The notes below the pieces were generated by a model. The model ran no database searches. It was not told the origin of the DNA and worked only from the letters and a program-made list of their open reading frames with translations. From the NCBI GenBank assembly GCA_036172665.1, contig CM069876.1, positions 7,626,001 to 7,690,000 of the forward strand: DNA of 64,000 bases, written 5' to 3'. Positions 34,080 through 47,114 of this stretch are shown in pieces (position 1 is the stretch's first letter; every line of letters begins with the position of its first letter). The translations under genes were made by a program, and so were the position numbers. Source of the DNA: Prosopocoilus inquinatus. Taxonomy: Eukaryota; Arthropoda; Insecta; Coleoptera; Lucanidae.

Positions 34080-35522
34080 AAGTGCAACACCGTGTTAATT
34101 TAAAGACAATTAATAATTGGCACATAAAATATATGTTAATCATTAATTTATTCAAAAAGGCTGAGTTGATCAGTATCCAATTAAACCAGATCAGTATCCA
34201 ATTAAACTATTAACTTCTGGTAAAGTATCAAACCACAGTTTTCTTTCATAGTTAAACTGCGTTTTACATCTTAATCATTGTCTGAACAACCAAAAAAAAT
34301 CTTCAGTGAGCAACTCAGCCAAAGAGATACTCTTATTAAATAGAGCACTTCAGTATTTCTTCGATCATTGAAAGAGACTGGTACATTAGGGGCGTAAGTA
34401 TAAACAACTTTCAGCATCAACTTAAAAGTTATTACATTACCTACTTAAATTGTTAGGTAATTAATAAAAGTCGAGCTTACGTGAATCGATGAGTTTCAGT
34501 TTAACTTCGGTAAGGGACGTTAAATTAGAAAAGTTTCACGTGTCGCCGCCTGCTGTTACACGAAATATCTTCAGAACTTTATTTTTGTTTTTCAGTTACC
34601 AAGAAGAACCAGTCTCAGTCTCTACTTGTACGGTTATTTCCCAAAAGAGACAAACTTTTATTTATTCTATCAGAGACCTGGAGCCAAATCAATAAAAACA
34701 GTTTGATGAGATTAAGAAATACACCTCAGTTAACAACCAACCGGCAAGACAAAAGTATCTTAATAACAAGGTTTCTATCTAAAACTGGATTACGTATCAT
34801 GTAAACAACAAGCTGAATTGCATTAATCCCACGTAAACTTGAAAACATTTCATTGAAAAAGAAAGTTATCGACGAAGGACCTTCGCCACGGACTCGAGCT
34901 GTACGTAATAGGTCAAATGTTAATGTAAAATTACAACGTTTGATCACAGAATACTCAGGCAGGCATCCAACTGTTTCGCATTTAAAAAGAGACAGACAAT
35001 TTCATATTACTTCAAATTAAAACACAAACATGTTTTTGTTGTGTTATCAAACATTGTTATTATTATAACTTTTCCTTTTTGAGTACGAATTATCAACTTA
35101 TGTATTTTTCTTTTTTTTCACAATTAACTGCCAACATATATTTTGTAAAAATAACTGATAATGACAACTCGAATTATTTATTTAGTAAAAATCTGCTAAT
35201 GTTTATAACAAATACAGACTCTCGGACGTGAAATGAATGAAATTCGTGATCTACTATTTTAAGAAAGCAGAGCAAATGTTTATTTACAAGGGTGCTTTAC
35301 TATTTCCACCGTTCTAAAAATAAAGCAGGAATTTACTCCTTTGAAATACCATTCAGTGTTACTTCATTTTAATTATACTCTCGTATAAACGTGGTTTTGG
35401 CAGCGAAACTCACAAATTAACTTTGAAATTCAACAAATCTGAATATTTTTGTATACACATGTGCATACATAATATACACGAAAAACAATAAGTGCGAATT
35501 GAATGCGTGAGTTTCAGTTTCA
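34080..35522. other. Unassigned AT-rich DNA
   Basis: No gene or element recognised. A short duplicated word (cagtatccaattaaac) occurs twice near 34170-34210. The frames at 34489-34695 and 34726-34947 lack family resemblance. Confidence 0.4.
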
Positions 35523-35759
35523 TACTTTGATACAGAGAGACAGCAGAAATTATTTTGGTCAAGGGCTGTCATGAAATAAAATCAATAAACTATTAAGAGT
35601 AAGTAAAACTGACAAACTAAAGAAATGACAGCAAGTACACTTTTTCAAAATGGCTTGACAAGTTTTGACAATCAAAGAATGATTGATACAAGGCACGAAC
35701 CTAAATAATTTTAAGGACCATGACCACCCTTGACTAAAACAATTTTTAATATCAAAGTA
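35523..35759. mobile_element. MITE, tatcaaaaattattttggtcaag family, copy 2
   Basis: The ends tactttgata and tatcaaagta are inverted. Further inward, aattattttggtcaaggg pairs with cccttgactaaaacaattt, and tcatg with catga. It is 237 bp, non-coding, and has relatives at 19994 and 38467. Confidence 0.78.
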
Positions 35760-36846
35760 GTTAAAATCGATTTCTAAATAGGTAGTCGATTTGGTTCACA
35801 AATATTAATTTTGACAAGTTCAAAACAAGTCTCGAATGAATTATTAGTTTCTGCATTAAGAAAAGCTTACTAATATTAATGTAAATACCGTCAGAAACCT
35901 TGAGAAAGGCTATTCAGTTAAATGTAGATCTGCATCAGCTGCTTACATGCGTATACCTATACTTAACTACTTTAGGCCATCATTAGCAACAGCAACGAGC
36001 CAAGAAAACGCACAATTACAATTAAAACAAAAGAAAAATGAGGTCACACTAAGAAGCATAAAATAAGCCGAACGCAATGGCAGAGGTTAAACATTTAAAT
36101 TATTCCAAAAGGTCGACAACAAATCTGCTTTCATCAACTGCAACAAATGGCTGTTTATGTCTGACTGCCTCGTAATGAATACGAAGTTAAAAAAAAATTG
36201 ATAAGAGGAGGCCATGCCAATGAAGGTCGTAATTCCTAATGGACTGGTAATTATTCTGAGGAAAACATTTTATCGCTTTGTTTATACTTCGAATTTCTTT
36301 AAATCAGAATACTTGAAAATGATATAACTTAATCCCATTAACTTTTTTTTTTGATATAAGGATGTATTTAGGAACACGGTGATGTAAAACAGTAAAATAA
36401 ACATTAAATATTATACCGTTAAAACGAAAGAAAATGATAATATTAAAAAAAAGACGGATTCTATTTTGGTGCTTCAATGACTACCTTTGAAACTCATTTA
36501 GACTCAGATTTTAGATTTCATTTTGGTTTTCATAGATACATAAACATACACAACGTAAGGAATATAATCAATACGTTAGACAAAAGTAAAACATAAAAAG
36601 AAATCAATTAGAATATAAATTAACTTTGTAAAGTTTGTTGCACGAAATATAAGGCATCATCTATTAAGATACTCTGGACTTTTTTTGAAAAGTGTAATTC
36701 ATTAAACCATTAGAAATTTGATTTTGTTAGGTTAGCGGTAAGTTATACAGGTTGTTTCAAATTCGGTATTAAATTTGTCAAACTTGCTAAATTTGATGAG
36801 CTGAGAAATAATAATGTAAATATATCCTCATAATTATAATACACTT
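35760..36846. other. Unassigned AT-rich DNA
   Basis: No gene recognised. Confidence 0.45.
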
Positions 36847-36990
36847 AGGGCGGGTTTCACAAAGCTTTGTTTAAGCGTTGATTAACTAATTGACCGTTAA
36901 GTTTAACCAGTGTTAAAAATTTGATGCTGTTTTACAAAATAAAAAACTGTTATGTTAATCTCTGATTAACTAACTGGAGTTTACGTTTGG
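36847..36990. repeat. Possible Harbinger-type terminus
   Basis: The sequence gggcgggtttcacaaagctt preceded by TTA looks like a PIF/Harbinger-class end, with internal gattaacta repeats. No matching right end was found within 1.5 kb. It may be a solo end. Confidence 0.35.
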
Positions 36991-37395
36991 CAACATCGTA
37001 AAATTGCCACTTTGACACCGCTTTAAGTAATCTGTCCGGCATGGCGTCAGGCCTGCAGTCAGGTAATGTGAGGTTAGAAACACAAAATAAATAAATACAT
37101 CTTAAATTCTTCGTATTAGTGCAGTTAGTGATTTTTAAAAATGAAAAAGGAAAAAAGAAAGGGAGGAAGGAAACTTTAGTGCAGTTGAATTACTTGAACA
37201 TACATGGCAAAGACACATTTTCTGTTGTGGTACAGCTCAGCGGGATTACCACCAAGTGAAATAATTTTAACATGGGGTACAATCTGTGGTGCCAATGACA
37301 TGAGAAAAGCCAAATGTTAACTTACGGAGCTGCTTCTATTGGCAACTTAATTAACTGTTTGCTTTGCCTTGTAATAAGATGAGTGACACGATGAA

Positions 37396-37590
37396 TTATT
37401 CTACGTATCGATGGTTTCTGAAAGTATCACGAATCAGCTGTTGAAATATTTGTGTGGATAATAACGTAAGTTTAGCAGCAACTGATTTGTACCATAAAAT
37501 AAATTTATTTTTGCTTGTTGCAGCTTCTAATGTGGGACCAAAGAGTTCCATAACTCTTTTGGAAAAGCGAAACGTTAAATTCATTATCAT
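37396..37590 (-). pseudogene. Possible transposase fragment, family uncertain
   Basis: A 64-codon minus frame reads FRFSKRVMELFGPTLEAA then AAKLTLLSTQIFQQLIRDTF. This faintly resembles the N-terminal part of PIF/Harbinger transposases (a RFS/RL-SK start followed by a leucine-rich segment). There is no catalytic motif nearby. A chance open frame is equally possible. The nearby gggcgggtttcac end at 36847 is the only supporting context. Confidence 0.2.
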
Positions 37591-38466
37591 ACAAATTATT
37601 AAAAGGATTATTTCTGTCTCTCATAAAATGAATCCTACCCTAAGGAGGCATTTCTTTATCGTCTGAGAAGAAAGTGAGGTTGCAGACATTCTGAAATAAG
37701 TTAGAATTGTTTGTTGTTGAAAATAATTTTCGAAATAGTATCGTAAAAATTAATTAATAAACCAAGTGAGTAAAAAGTACAGAAATGTCATTATTTTTCA
37801 TATTTAAGGTGCGTTACATTTTTAAATAAATTCTCTTTAGTCCGTGAGGAGATGTTTACTGCCGTGCCGCTGTTTCCCACATCATGTCCGATGAGTACTT
37901 CTTTTAATGAATATACTTATGGGTCAAATTATATCTGAACAGGAAATGGCTTAATTTTAATGGATAACAATACCGGGCCACACAGTGTACGAAGTGCGAC
38001 CGAAGATCTTATTTGCTGTCTTTGTACAGCTTTGCTAGAGAATCCCCAAAACCTGCGATTTGTCTTTCAAGAAGAATATGAAGCAAGTCCTCAAATTTGT
38101 TAATCCATTTGTTTTTTAAACCAATTTGATTTCATTCGATTGCTTAACTGTGAAATGAAATAATTTTAGCACTTGGAGTGCATACGCATCCATTGGTTAT
38201 ATCCGGAGATTTCATTGACGACAGTCAATTTTAATTTTTATATCTAATAAAAAAATGTGATTTTTGAATTTTGTATTTTTCTTTTATCAAACTAAATTTT
38301 TGCAATCGTCTTCTTAGCTAATTCTTACATCCCGTTTCTAAAATAAATAGTTATTATCCATTATCATTCCTTATTTGAATTGAAATATTTTGTTCGTTTT
38401 GTAAGATAAATTTAGGTTTTGTTTTGTCGGTCTGTTTATAGTATTCGGGTAAATTCCAAAATGCCG
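37591..38466. other. Unassigned DNA with a weak transposase-like trace
   Basis: The plus strand at about 37961 reads ILMDNNTGPHSVRSATE, which looks like the second catalytic Asp motif of a DDE transposase (MDN..GPH). No first or third motif was found, so the trace is recorded but no gene is called. Confidence 0.3.
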
Positions 38467-38680
38467 AGATAGTAAAAATTATTTTGCTCAAGGGCGAACA
38501 TGAAATAAACTCAGGAAACTATTAACAGCAAATAAAACCAAGAAATAAAATCAAGGACACTGTTTTTCGAAACTGCTTGGCTAATTTTGACAATCAAAAA
38601 ATGATTGAAATAATGAATAATGAATAATTTTAAAATCCATGACTATACCCTTGACCAAAATAATTTTTGATGTCAAAGTA
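38467..38680. mobile_element. MITE, tatcaaaaattattttggtcaag family, copy 3
   Basis: The left aaaaattattttgctcaagg pairs with the right cttgaccaaaataattttt, and the right end reads tgtcaaagta. It shares gctaattttgacaatcaaaa with the other two copies. It is 214 bp and non-coding. Confidence 0.76.
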
Positions 38681-39014
38681 CAATTTACTTGCTGTTTTTT
38701 GTGTTTCTGTTGGTCGAACAATAAATATTGAGTAAGCTAATGTCTACCAAAAACTTTGCAAAAAACCACAAATCTCTAACGTAATTTGTTACGCCCAGAC
38801 TAAACGGAATACAGTGTATGCCAAACTTATTTTTAAATATGCTCCGCATGATACGACATAACTTTCATTTGAAATTTTTTTGTGAAATTAGTAACTAGAG
38901 AAGTATGAAGGAAGCCTCCTTAAGTGAAACACCCTGTAGATGCAGAAAACTTACGATAATTGTTATATGTAAAAGATGAGTCGATCGGAGCGCACCATAG
39001 TGCCGGGTGACAAT
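38681..39014. other. Unassigned AT-rich DNA
   Basis: Short spacer without recognised content. Confidence 0.4.
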
Positions 39015-40060
39015 TACAGCTAATTAAAGGGTCACTGTGGATCTCGTAAACTATTAAGAGATATAAAGCCGGTTATATTGCAAAAATTAGCGCTATTTTG
39101 GAGTCTGTAAAAATATTAAAATAAATCTGTCCGATTTACATTCATTTCTGAAAATTGGAAGAGAATTTCAAATCTAAATACAATACAATGCAATATAATA
39201 CAAAGCAATGTTTCAAGTATCTTGACTCATTTGAGAGGAAATAGAAGTAGTTGAACAGTTATACAGAGTTACAACTAATTAAAGGACTACTTATGGGGAC
39301 CTCGTAAACTATAAGAGATATAAAGACAGTTAAATTACAAAAAAATTGCGCTATTTTGGAGCCTATTAAAATATTCAAAAAAAATTCTAATTTTCGAAAA
39401 CCTCGAATATTTTCCTTATTTATTAAAACAGAATCATGAAATTCGATACTTCTATGTTAAATTCGATGAATAATCTACTATAGTCCGAAGAAATAGGTTT
39501 TGCAAATACGACTGTCAACTGTCTTTTTTCTTATAGACGCTATCTTGGGTATTCATACCACGTGATACAAAAACAAAATTTTAATACTACCATACGGCAC
39601 ACTTTTATTTTAAAACAAAATATCAAGATATTACAAAAGATTTTGTAAAAAAAAATGTCTAGTAGGCAGATGCCTGTAAACATTCAGAACTAAATTATTA
39701 TTAAATTAATAAATCTTATTCAATTATGGTACTTATTTACATATTTACATAAAAAAGATACTTTTTAACCAAAATTCTTAGCAACCCAATATTTTGTTTT
39801 AAAACAAAAGCATAATGTTCATATAATCGTATTCAAAAATTATTTCTGCATCACGTGCTATGAATATCTAAGGTAACGTCCACAAGAAAACTATCTACGA
39901 CTGTCAACTGTCAAACCTAACCTATTTCTTCGAACTGCATTAGGTTGACCATCGAATTTAATATAAAAACATCGAATTTTATGATTCTATCAGTACATGC
40001 CTTATGAAGAATTGGGAGAGGTAAAAATAGTTTTATTAAAAAAACATGAAAGACAAAAAG
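39015..40060. mobile_element. Foldback element, acaactaattaaaggac family, copy A
   Basis: The left arm has two direct copies of its start: ttacagctaattaaagggtc (39015) and gttacaactaattaaaggac (39261), each followed by gatctcgtaaact-type and agatataaag blocks. The right part (39790-40010) is the inverted counterpart, with atattttgttttaaaaca, cacgtg and aacctatttcttcgaact. The centre is AT-rich. The far right terminus lacks the terminal block. A longer relative is at 47739-49490. Confidence 0.65.
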
Positions 40061-40108
40061 GGACGCATATACCCGTATTTCATACTAAGGTTGAAGTGCG
40101 CTATAGTA

Positions 40109-40302
40109 CAGGGTGACTGTGCGACGACAATTCCTACCTCCTTTAACTTTTTCAGTTTTGATTTCAGGAAAAAATGTTCAATACAAAACTTATAGAGACT
40201 AAGTCAAAGTTTCTCTGTGTGCTCACAGAAAAACGATTGATAGTCGGATAAACGAGATATAAACTAAACTTAAGTTTTTTTTTTTTTTAATGGAACACCC
40301 TG
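40109..40302. mobile_element. Single arm of the caggtgact foldback family
   Basis: The arm starts cagggtgactgtgcgacg after TA and ends aatggaacaccctg before TA. It is 194 bp. It matches the left arm of 7734-8205, and in reverse it matches 42290-42472, 2 kb away. Confidence 0.68.
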
Positions 40303-40738
40303 TATTTTATTTCTGTCTTCGATTCTAAATTAAATTCTGATGAGACTACATGTATGATAAAACTAATAATGTAGAAGGTGTCTATAAAATAATTCCTATT
40401 TCATTCTTCTTATTTTTAAATTTTAGAAACAGAAAACTTGAGTAATGATTCTTTCACACTAAGAGATGTGATTCAAAGCATGTTAAAAAGATTTACACTT
40501 TGCATAAAAAAATATTGAGAACGCTTTGAATATGTTTTATGTTAAATTTTCAGTCATTTTTTAAAGTTCAATTTTTCCGAAATATTCTTCCTTTCTAGTT
40601 TAGAAGATGGTTTTAGAAAACATCTAAATCGATTTAATATGTTAATGGTAAAATTTTATTTAATGTTATGTTACAGTTAGATTTTTCGTTAGTGTTTTCT
40701 ATGTTAAAATTATTACATTTAATCAAATTTGAAGTTGG
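40303..40738. other. AT-rich DNA
   Basis: No gene recognised between the MITE arm and the GC-rich island. Confidence 0.4.
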
Positions 40739-42010
40739 GTGGCGAACCTAGTCGCTTACTCTGCCTTTTTGGGTTAGGCATTTAGTCGCTAGATGTCGTA
40801 AGCTTGCAGTGTGCATATAAATCTAGTTCGTTGGCAATAGAATGTTCCAGAATTTTATGTGGAAGTGACGTAGGTTGAAATGCACGCTTCCTATTGGTGC
40901 AGACTTCGGACAAGGCGAAAGGGTTGGTGACGACCATGTTTCTTTGTTCACTTTTGAAACGGATTGCGGAGCAAGCAGACGTTTTCTTGTGCACTCTGTG
41001 CTTTTGTGTTATGTGAGTTTTGGTTGGTGGTTTTGAGGGCAAATCCACTGTGCCGACGGCGAATGCCGGAATCTTCCCCGCAGTTCTTGAAATGTATCGT
41101 GTGAATACTTTTGTCTAAACCTGTAAATTACTAGGTTTTTTTTTTCTTTACCCCTTTGGTTTCTCCTTGTGCTAATTGCTGTTGGTGTAATTTTGGAATC
41201 ACCACCTCATCGGTGAATACCTCGGGAAGTCCCTACCTGGCGCGTGAAACCCCGACTCGAGAACGTCGTCGCGTCTCGGTCGAGTGACGTCACATTTCGG
41301 CGTGCAACGCGGAAAGTAGTTTTGGGGACAACCCCTGACCAACACCAGGCAAAGCGGCAGATTTTCTTACTCCTGCGCTGACGGGCAGTTCAAGCCTTGA
41401 AGACGACGCCTTGGAAAAGGACCAAACGCACTTGGAAGAAAATTCAGGTCCTATTTTGTATATTCCATAACCTACCAGTAGAGCTCAAGTTTACCTCCGC
41501 GTCACATTTTTTTTTTTGCGTTAGTTCAGTGGACAATTCATTGCTTTGTTGACAAGTTTTAATAACCCATTAACTTACAGTGTAAGAGCAGATCTGTTCC
41601 CACTTGCAGTTTTTGCGAGTTTTATTTTGTCAAGACATTTAGTTTGTTACGACCTTTTATTTATATTTAATGTGTGTCCATTTAAGAGACAATAAAGTTT
41701 GGTTCAACTTTTGATGGTGATATTTAACAGGCTGTGTGTGGGTGTCAAATTACCGTACCCCTTGACTTTTACACTCTATCCCCTTGCTGCATTATTATCG
41801 TCGCACTCAGCTGAGGCGAAGTTGGTGGAAACGACTGCTTCGTCATAACACACCTAGGTAATCTCTCCGTTTCCTGGCGCCTTATAAATTCTGAGACGAC
41901 CCCCTTTACTGTTGGAGAACCTCGACCCTTCTCCGTTGAGTCAGCCGTGGGCACCCAGGTGTTACCACCGTTCAGCTGCGCCTTTCGCACGGTAAGTGTA
42001 GTATTCTGTC
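40739..42010 (+). other. GC-rich island, possible solo LTR or long non-coding exon
   Basis: This 1.3-kb stretch stands out for its base composition, with tracts such as gagaacgtcgtcgcgtctcg. It has a TATA-like box (catataaatc, 40812), a poly-A signal aataaag (41691), and a good splice donor cacg|gtaagtg near 41992. The part ending tatttaaca at 41729, followed 9 bases later by tgggtgtc, resembles an LTR end followed by a primer-binding site. The matching TG start and target duplication are not clear. No coding frame longer than 90 codons exists. The alternatives are a host untranslated exon or an LTR retroelement remnant. Confidence 0.3.
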
Positions 42011-42289
42011 CCGAACCTCCAACTTTAGTTAGACTACCACCAAAAAGCCGTGGATAGGTAGCAGTTATTTTATTTAAAATGAAAACTTCGTTTATTTTTT
42101 GCGTATCCGACTCTCAATTGCTTTTTGTAAATATCTGTAGCAATAGTGAAATAAATTCTACAACTTGTTTTGTCTTTTTTTCTTTCTAAAAATAAAAAAA
42201 AATAGCAGGAATTATTTTGTAGACAACTTCTACATTATTAGTTTTATTAGACATGACTTTAATTTAAAATCTAAAAAAGTAATAATGCA

Positions 42290-42472
42290 CAGGTGTTCCA
42301 TTTCAAAAACCTTTAGTTGAGTTTATGTCTCATTTATCCGACCATAAATTGTTTTTCTTTGGGCACACAAAGAAACTGAATTAGTCCCTTTAAGTTTTGT
42401 ATTAAACATTTTTTCCTAAAATCAAAAATGAAAGAGTAGAAAGGGAGTAGGAATTCTCGCGTAGTCATCCTG
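42290..42472. mobile_element. Second arm of the caggtgact family, inverted
   Basis: It starts caggtgttccatttcaaaaa and ends cgtagtcatcctg before TA. It is the reverse counterpart of 40109-40302. The two arms could be the ends of one 2.36-kb composite element or two independent insertions. Confidence 0.68.
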
Positions 42473-42665
42473 TACCTACCTAGAAAACTGCCTTATAAGG
42501 TGTACATCAGAACCAATTAATCTTCACAAGGTAAGGGAAAAGAACTGGTTTTTTTGTTTATATTGAAAAATAAACTTATTATGAATATTAATGCAATTTA
42601 TATGTTGTCTGAATTGAATTATTTTTTACAGCTGTGATGTTCCACACTGCGGTACTTATCACTAA

Positions 42666-42793
42666 GGTCCAGTTTTACAAATGCGGTTCAACTTTGAACC
42701 GAGACTTAAACCCTTAGCAACGATTATTTCAACAATTGTTGCTAAGGGTTTAAGCCTCGGTTCAAAGTTGAACCGCATTTGTAAAACTGGGCC
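42666..42793. mobile_element. Near-perfect palindromic MITE with TAA duplication
   Basis: The arms ggtccagttttacaaatgcg and cgcatttgtaaaactgggcc, and gttcaactttgaaccgag with its complement, give about 60-bp arms around a short centre. TAA flanks both ends (42663-42665 and 42794-42796). It is 128 bp and fits a PIF/Harbinger-type MITE. Confidence 0.88.
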
Positions 42794-42944
42794 TAAGTTG
42801 CTAATAAAAAAAAATGCAATTATTTCAAAATAATTAAAAAAAAAGGTTTTCCCTCGTACCCTTCGTAAAATATTACGAGATTAAGTTACACAGAATGCAA
42901 TTAATGTAGGTACTCGTAATGGCGTTATAAATTGATTACTCTAA

Positions 42945-43071
42945 GGCCCAGTTTTACAATGACGGTTTAACTTTGAGCCGAAGCTTAAATCCTTCACAAC
43001 ATTTGTTGAAATAATTGTTGCTAAGGGTTTAAACCTCAGCTCAAAGTTGAACTCCATTTGTAAAACTGGAC
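42945..43071. mobile_element. Palindromic MITE, second copy
   Basis: It starts ggcccagttttacaatgacg after TAA and ends aatggagttcaactttgagc in reverse, with ctggac then TTA. It is homologous to 42666-42793 but its arms are more diverged, so it is older. The open frame at 43047 starts within it and has no meaning. Confidence 0.82.
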
Positions 43072-46000
43072 TTAAAGCATTTTCGGAGTATTTCTTTCTT
43101 GTTTTAAATTCGTATTATAACAAGGGACAGAGATACTCTCAGACTGCTCTGGAGCAATTAATTGAAAACGCTAAAAACCTAACTGACTCGGAAAACGCTA
43201 TTATATTTCAGAAAAAAATATCTTCTTGAGTTTTGATATTATTTTCATCCACACAATTCATCCACCAATTATGAAAAAATCAGAATGAAAATTTGTCCTC
43301 TGTTTCCAGTTCTAAATTTAATACATTTTAAAATAACTCCCTTCCCAACCAGTTTCTTGAAGAAATTGACCGGTTTCTTTTTTCTTTTATTGCATATCCT
43401 AAATCTTGTACAAAAATTGTTGTTAAATTTTTGAATGAATTTCGTTTCAAATTTTGACAAACGTAAAACGCAAAAAAAAATTGCGTTACGCCTTTTAAAC
43501 ATGCATGTAACACTTCTATTTTATTTTATTTTAATTCTGCGTTAAAATTTTTTGGTTTCTCCGAGATTTTATTTACAAAATCCAAGAAAAAAAAACAATT
43601 TCTGTAGCAGTTAAGTGCTTTTGTAATTCATTCACTTTATTTTTTCCTAATTTTATTAAAACTATATTTCATCACTTTTTTTTAATTTTCCACAATGTAG
43701 ATATCGAAATTTTCTTCTTAGAACTATGTGGCGAGTGAGCACTTATTGGTTGATTTGATATGTCTCTCTGATTTTTTAAGAACGTGTATGTAAATGTGTT
43801 GTCGTGTCAATTAGTATTAATATTTATTACTTCTTGTTCGATACTTCGCAGTGTTTCTAAAAATTTAAAAATATTGACTTTCATTTTAATTCATTAAAAA
43901 TTAAACAAAACATTCTTTTCGCTTAGGTATCCTCAATGTTCGATTGACATTTTTTAATCGCTTAATTTAATTTTTTGTTTTTATATATTTTTCTACAAGA
44001 TTTTCTATACAACACAGACCTAAAACTTGAGATACATCTAGCGTTTTTTTTTTATCTTTATCTTCCCCCGTCTTTATAATTTATTATACTTTTTTTTTAT
44101 TTAATAATGCCTTAATTCTTTTTTTCTTCAATCAGTCATTAACTATTACAACCCATTCAAGAAGCTATACATTAGCAAAAATTTAACTTCTCAAGAGTTT
44201 AATAAAAATAAATTAGTAATTATGATTAACCACAGCTATTACTCTGAAGCAAGTAAGTAATTATCAATAATTATTTACAAAAGTTTATTTAATTATAAAT
44301 TACTCATAGTAAAATGTCAAGATACTGTGTGCAATGACACACACATTAGAAAACAGAAGAACAGATAAATCAATATCTTCCATTTTTTTTTTTCATTGTA
44401 ATAATTAAAAATAGTTTTAAAACATAGTCAATTCAACAATGGTTCTTAAGTCTGTTTTACATTGTCATATAAAATGATACAAAAAAGTGGTATATCAAGT
44501 ATTGGGATAGTATAAAACAGAACAAAACAAATTAAGACACCATAAAATCATTTCTTTGCTAATATCTTTGCGTAAGGACTATTTTCTCGTAACACAAATT
44601 AGTATAATGTAATATAATGCCTTTAGTTCTTACATTATTTATCATAACAAAGCGCAACTTCTGATAATAATAGTAAAACTCTATTTTTATTGGCGAATTA
44701 TAAGAAAAATCATAAAATTAAATTCCTTCGAAGAGTCTAAATTACTTGGCTCTGGACAAAAATATTATTTATGAGAATGTAGATCAGCTTTCACGAATGC
44801 CTTATGCAAAGTTGAGGAAAACTATTAAAAAATGTCCAGGATTACTCCTCGCTTTGAGCGACACCAGAAATACAGGCTGTTCTTTTACTGTGTGCAAATA
44901 TTTAAACCTGTAATATATCACCATAAATGGCGACAACTAAACACATACGTTCTCAACAAAAATTTAATAGTTTTCGAGAAAAGTGCAGTGGCAGATTTTC
45001 ACTAAATCGTTTGAGAACTGCTGGCATTGTTGAAAATGGAACGCGACCACCTCTTCAATTATGGTCCGAAGGCGAAGTAAGACAGGGTCAGTATTTCACT
45101 TGATCTTGAGCATGAACGACGTAAATCAGCCGCTCCGATCAGCTGGTTAGTCAAAATGTTTACAATTTAAATTAACTTCACTGCAAGTAAATACAAGTTT
45201 AAGTATTTTTAAATTAAAATCTAGTGCAATTCAAGAGGCTGCGATTCGTAATTGCCGAACAAATTAAAAGCGAGGTACAAACAAATTGTAATTTCTCATT
45301 ATATATTATTTTTAATAGACTTATAAAAATTTGACATTTACTTTTTTTCCATGGATCGTAAGTAGTAATACTTTCATAGCTAGCAGCGTGATTACAGTAA
45401 AAGTTTATTTACGTAAAAGGGTGAAGGAAGAACATTTTTAACGCGCTTGCCTAATTGATGCATATATTTTCGGATTTATTCATCGATGGTTGATATCGTA
45501 AAACATATTACTTCGCTGAGTGAATAAAAATTTTAAATAAAATAATTAATAAACGATATCAGTGATTATTATTACGAAACGCTACGTTGAAAATCGAGTG
45601 CGGTATCGGTGGGCGTGTTCATACCAAGAGGGAGGCGAAGTTGACCTTCCTATCTTTCTCGCACATTTCTGCAGTCCCAAACAAGTGGTCCATCCGAAAT
45701 CTTTTGGCTATGATATAGTAGCCACTAAAAAATACCCGCAGAAGGTAGCATTTCGTGTACTTATACTGAGTTTTTCTTTTATTTGCACACAGTAAAAAAA
45801 CAGTCCGTACAATCAAAATTTAAATCACAAATATAAAATGAATATTTAATAAGTATGAAGATGTTTCAAATTGATTGCTACAGTAAAGCTTATCATATTC
45901 GAAGTGTCACATGCAAGATAATCAAAAGTCTTGCTTTGTTGAACAATAATTTATGAAGGAATTTTAATCTGAAACTGGAACACAATGAACTAAATTCCAT

Positions 46001-47114
46001 CTCGAATTGAAAAATTCCTTCAGTTCATTTTATAAGACTTTGTCCTTAAATAGTTTTAATGAAACAAGTATGTAGATACTACTACGACATTCCTAAGTAA
46101 ATATTTACCTATGTATCTAAAATCGATTACCTACAATAAAGAATAACCGTTGTCCTAACATATTTAACCACGTTCCCAAACCTAAGTTACTGTGAAGCAT
46201 TCCATTCCATACATAAGAATACAAAGAACATTACTGAGATTCCACGAAACAGGTAAAGAACATTTTTATACTTACTCATCTAGAAAATGCATCGAGGATT
46301 ACTCATTCACACCACAGGTTAAAAACCGTGTGAAGTATTTTGCAGAAATGCAGAGCAAGGTAAATAGTCAAATGTTCTTTCAGAAAAAAATCCTTTAATT
46401 GAAAAGAATTTAATACTACAGTATATATACTCATATATTGCGATTAATTACACTTTGACTAATTTATAGTCACATGCATTATGCATTTTCATGTTGCTGT
46501 TCGACAACAAAAATATGAAATTATTTAGCGAAACTGGATCAACGTTTTCAGTTATTCCACATCATAGTATGTTTACTTACTGCATTTGCCATTCTAATGC
46601 AACTACCATTTCTAATTACCTATGTCATAATCAGACCTTGCGTATCGATACTTATAAATTAAATTGCAATTAACTGTTTACGCGCTACTTTCATACGCTT
46701 GCGTTCCACGTAACAAAACTTAATGATTACGTTTGAGAAACCTATTTTCAATTTCACTTTTAATAACCGTGCTGAGCTTTCCACTTAGAGACTTTTGACA
46801 TACAACAAATCTTATTCTTAATATGCATCTTAATCGATCCTTAATAGCACTGTGGAATTTTTTACTTCAAAGCAATTTCACTTTTCGTACTGTTTTATTG
46901 ATAATGGTTTGGTTGTTTGCTGCTTCCTAGTCTTCTTACTATCTGTTTCACCTTTCTCGTGAAATATTTCATTTTGTTTTTTTTTTATATTGGTACTATC
47001 GACTTCTATACAGCGTGATTCAAGTAACTCGTTCATTAAAAGTTTCCAGATCTTATTTTGCAACTGTAGTACACCAAAAACTATTTATTTATATATTTTC
47101 TACTTTCATTATTA
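43072..47114. other. 4-kb AT-rich stretch without recognised elements
   Basis: I see no terminal repeat, ribozyme or transposase here. The open frames at 43269-43513, 45562-45816, 46192-46398 and 46878-47063 have no family resemblance. The sequence at 45590-45760 is less AT-rich and open on both strands, but nothing could be identified. Confidence 0.4.

Noticed and set aside
37396..37590. Full PIF/Harbinger transposon around this fragment
   Set aside because: Only one possible terminus and no catalytic motif could be found.
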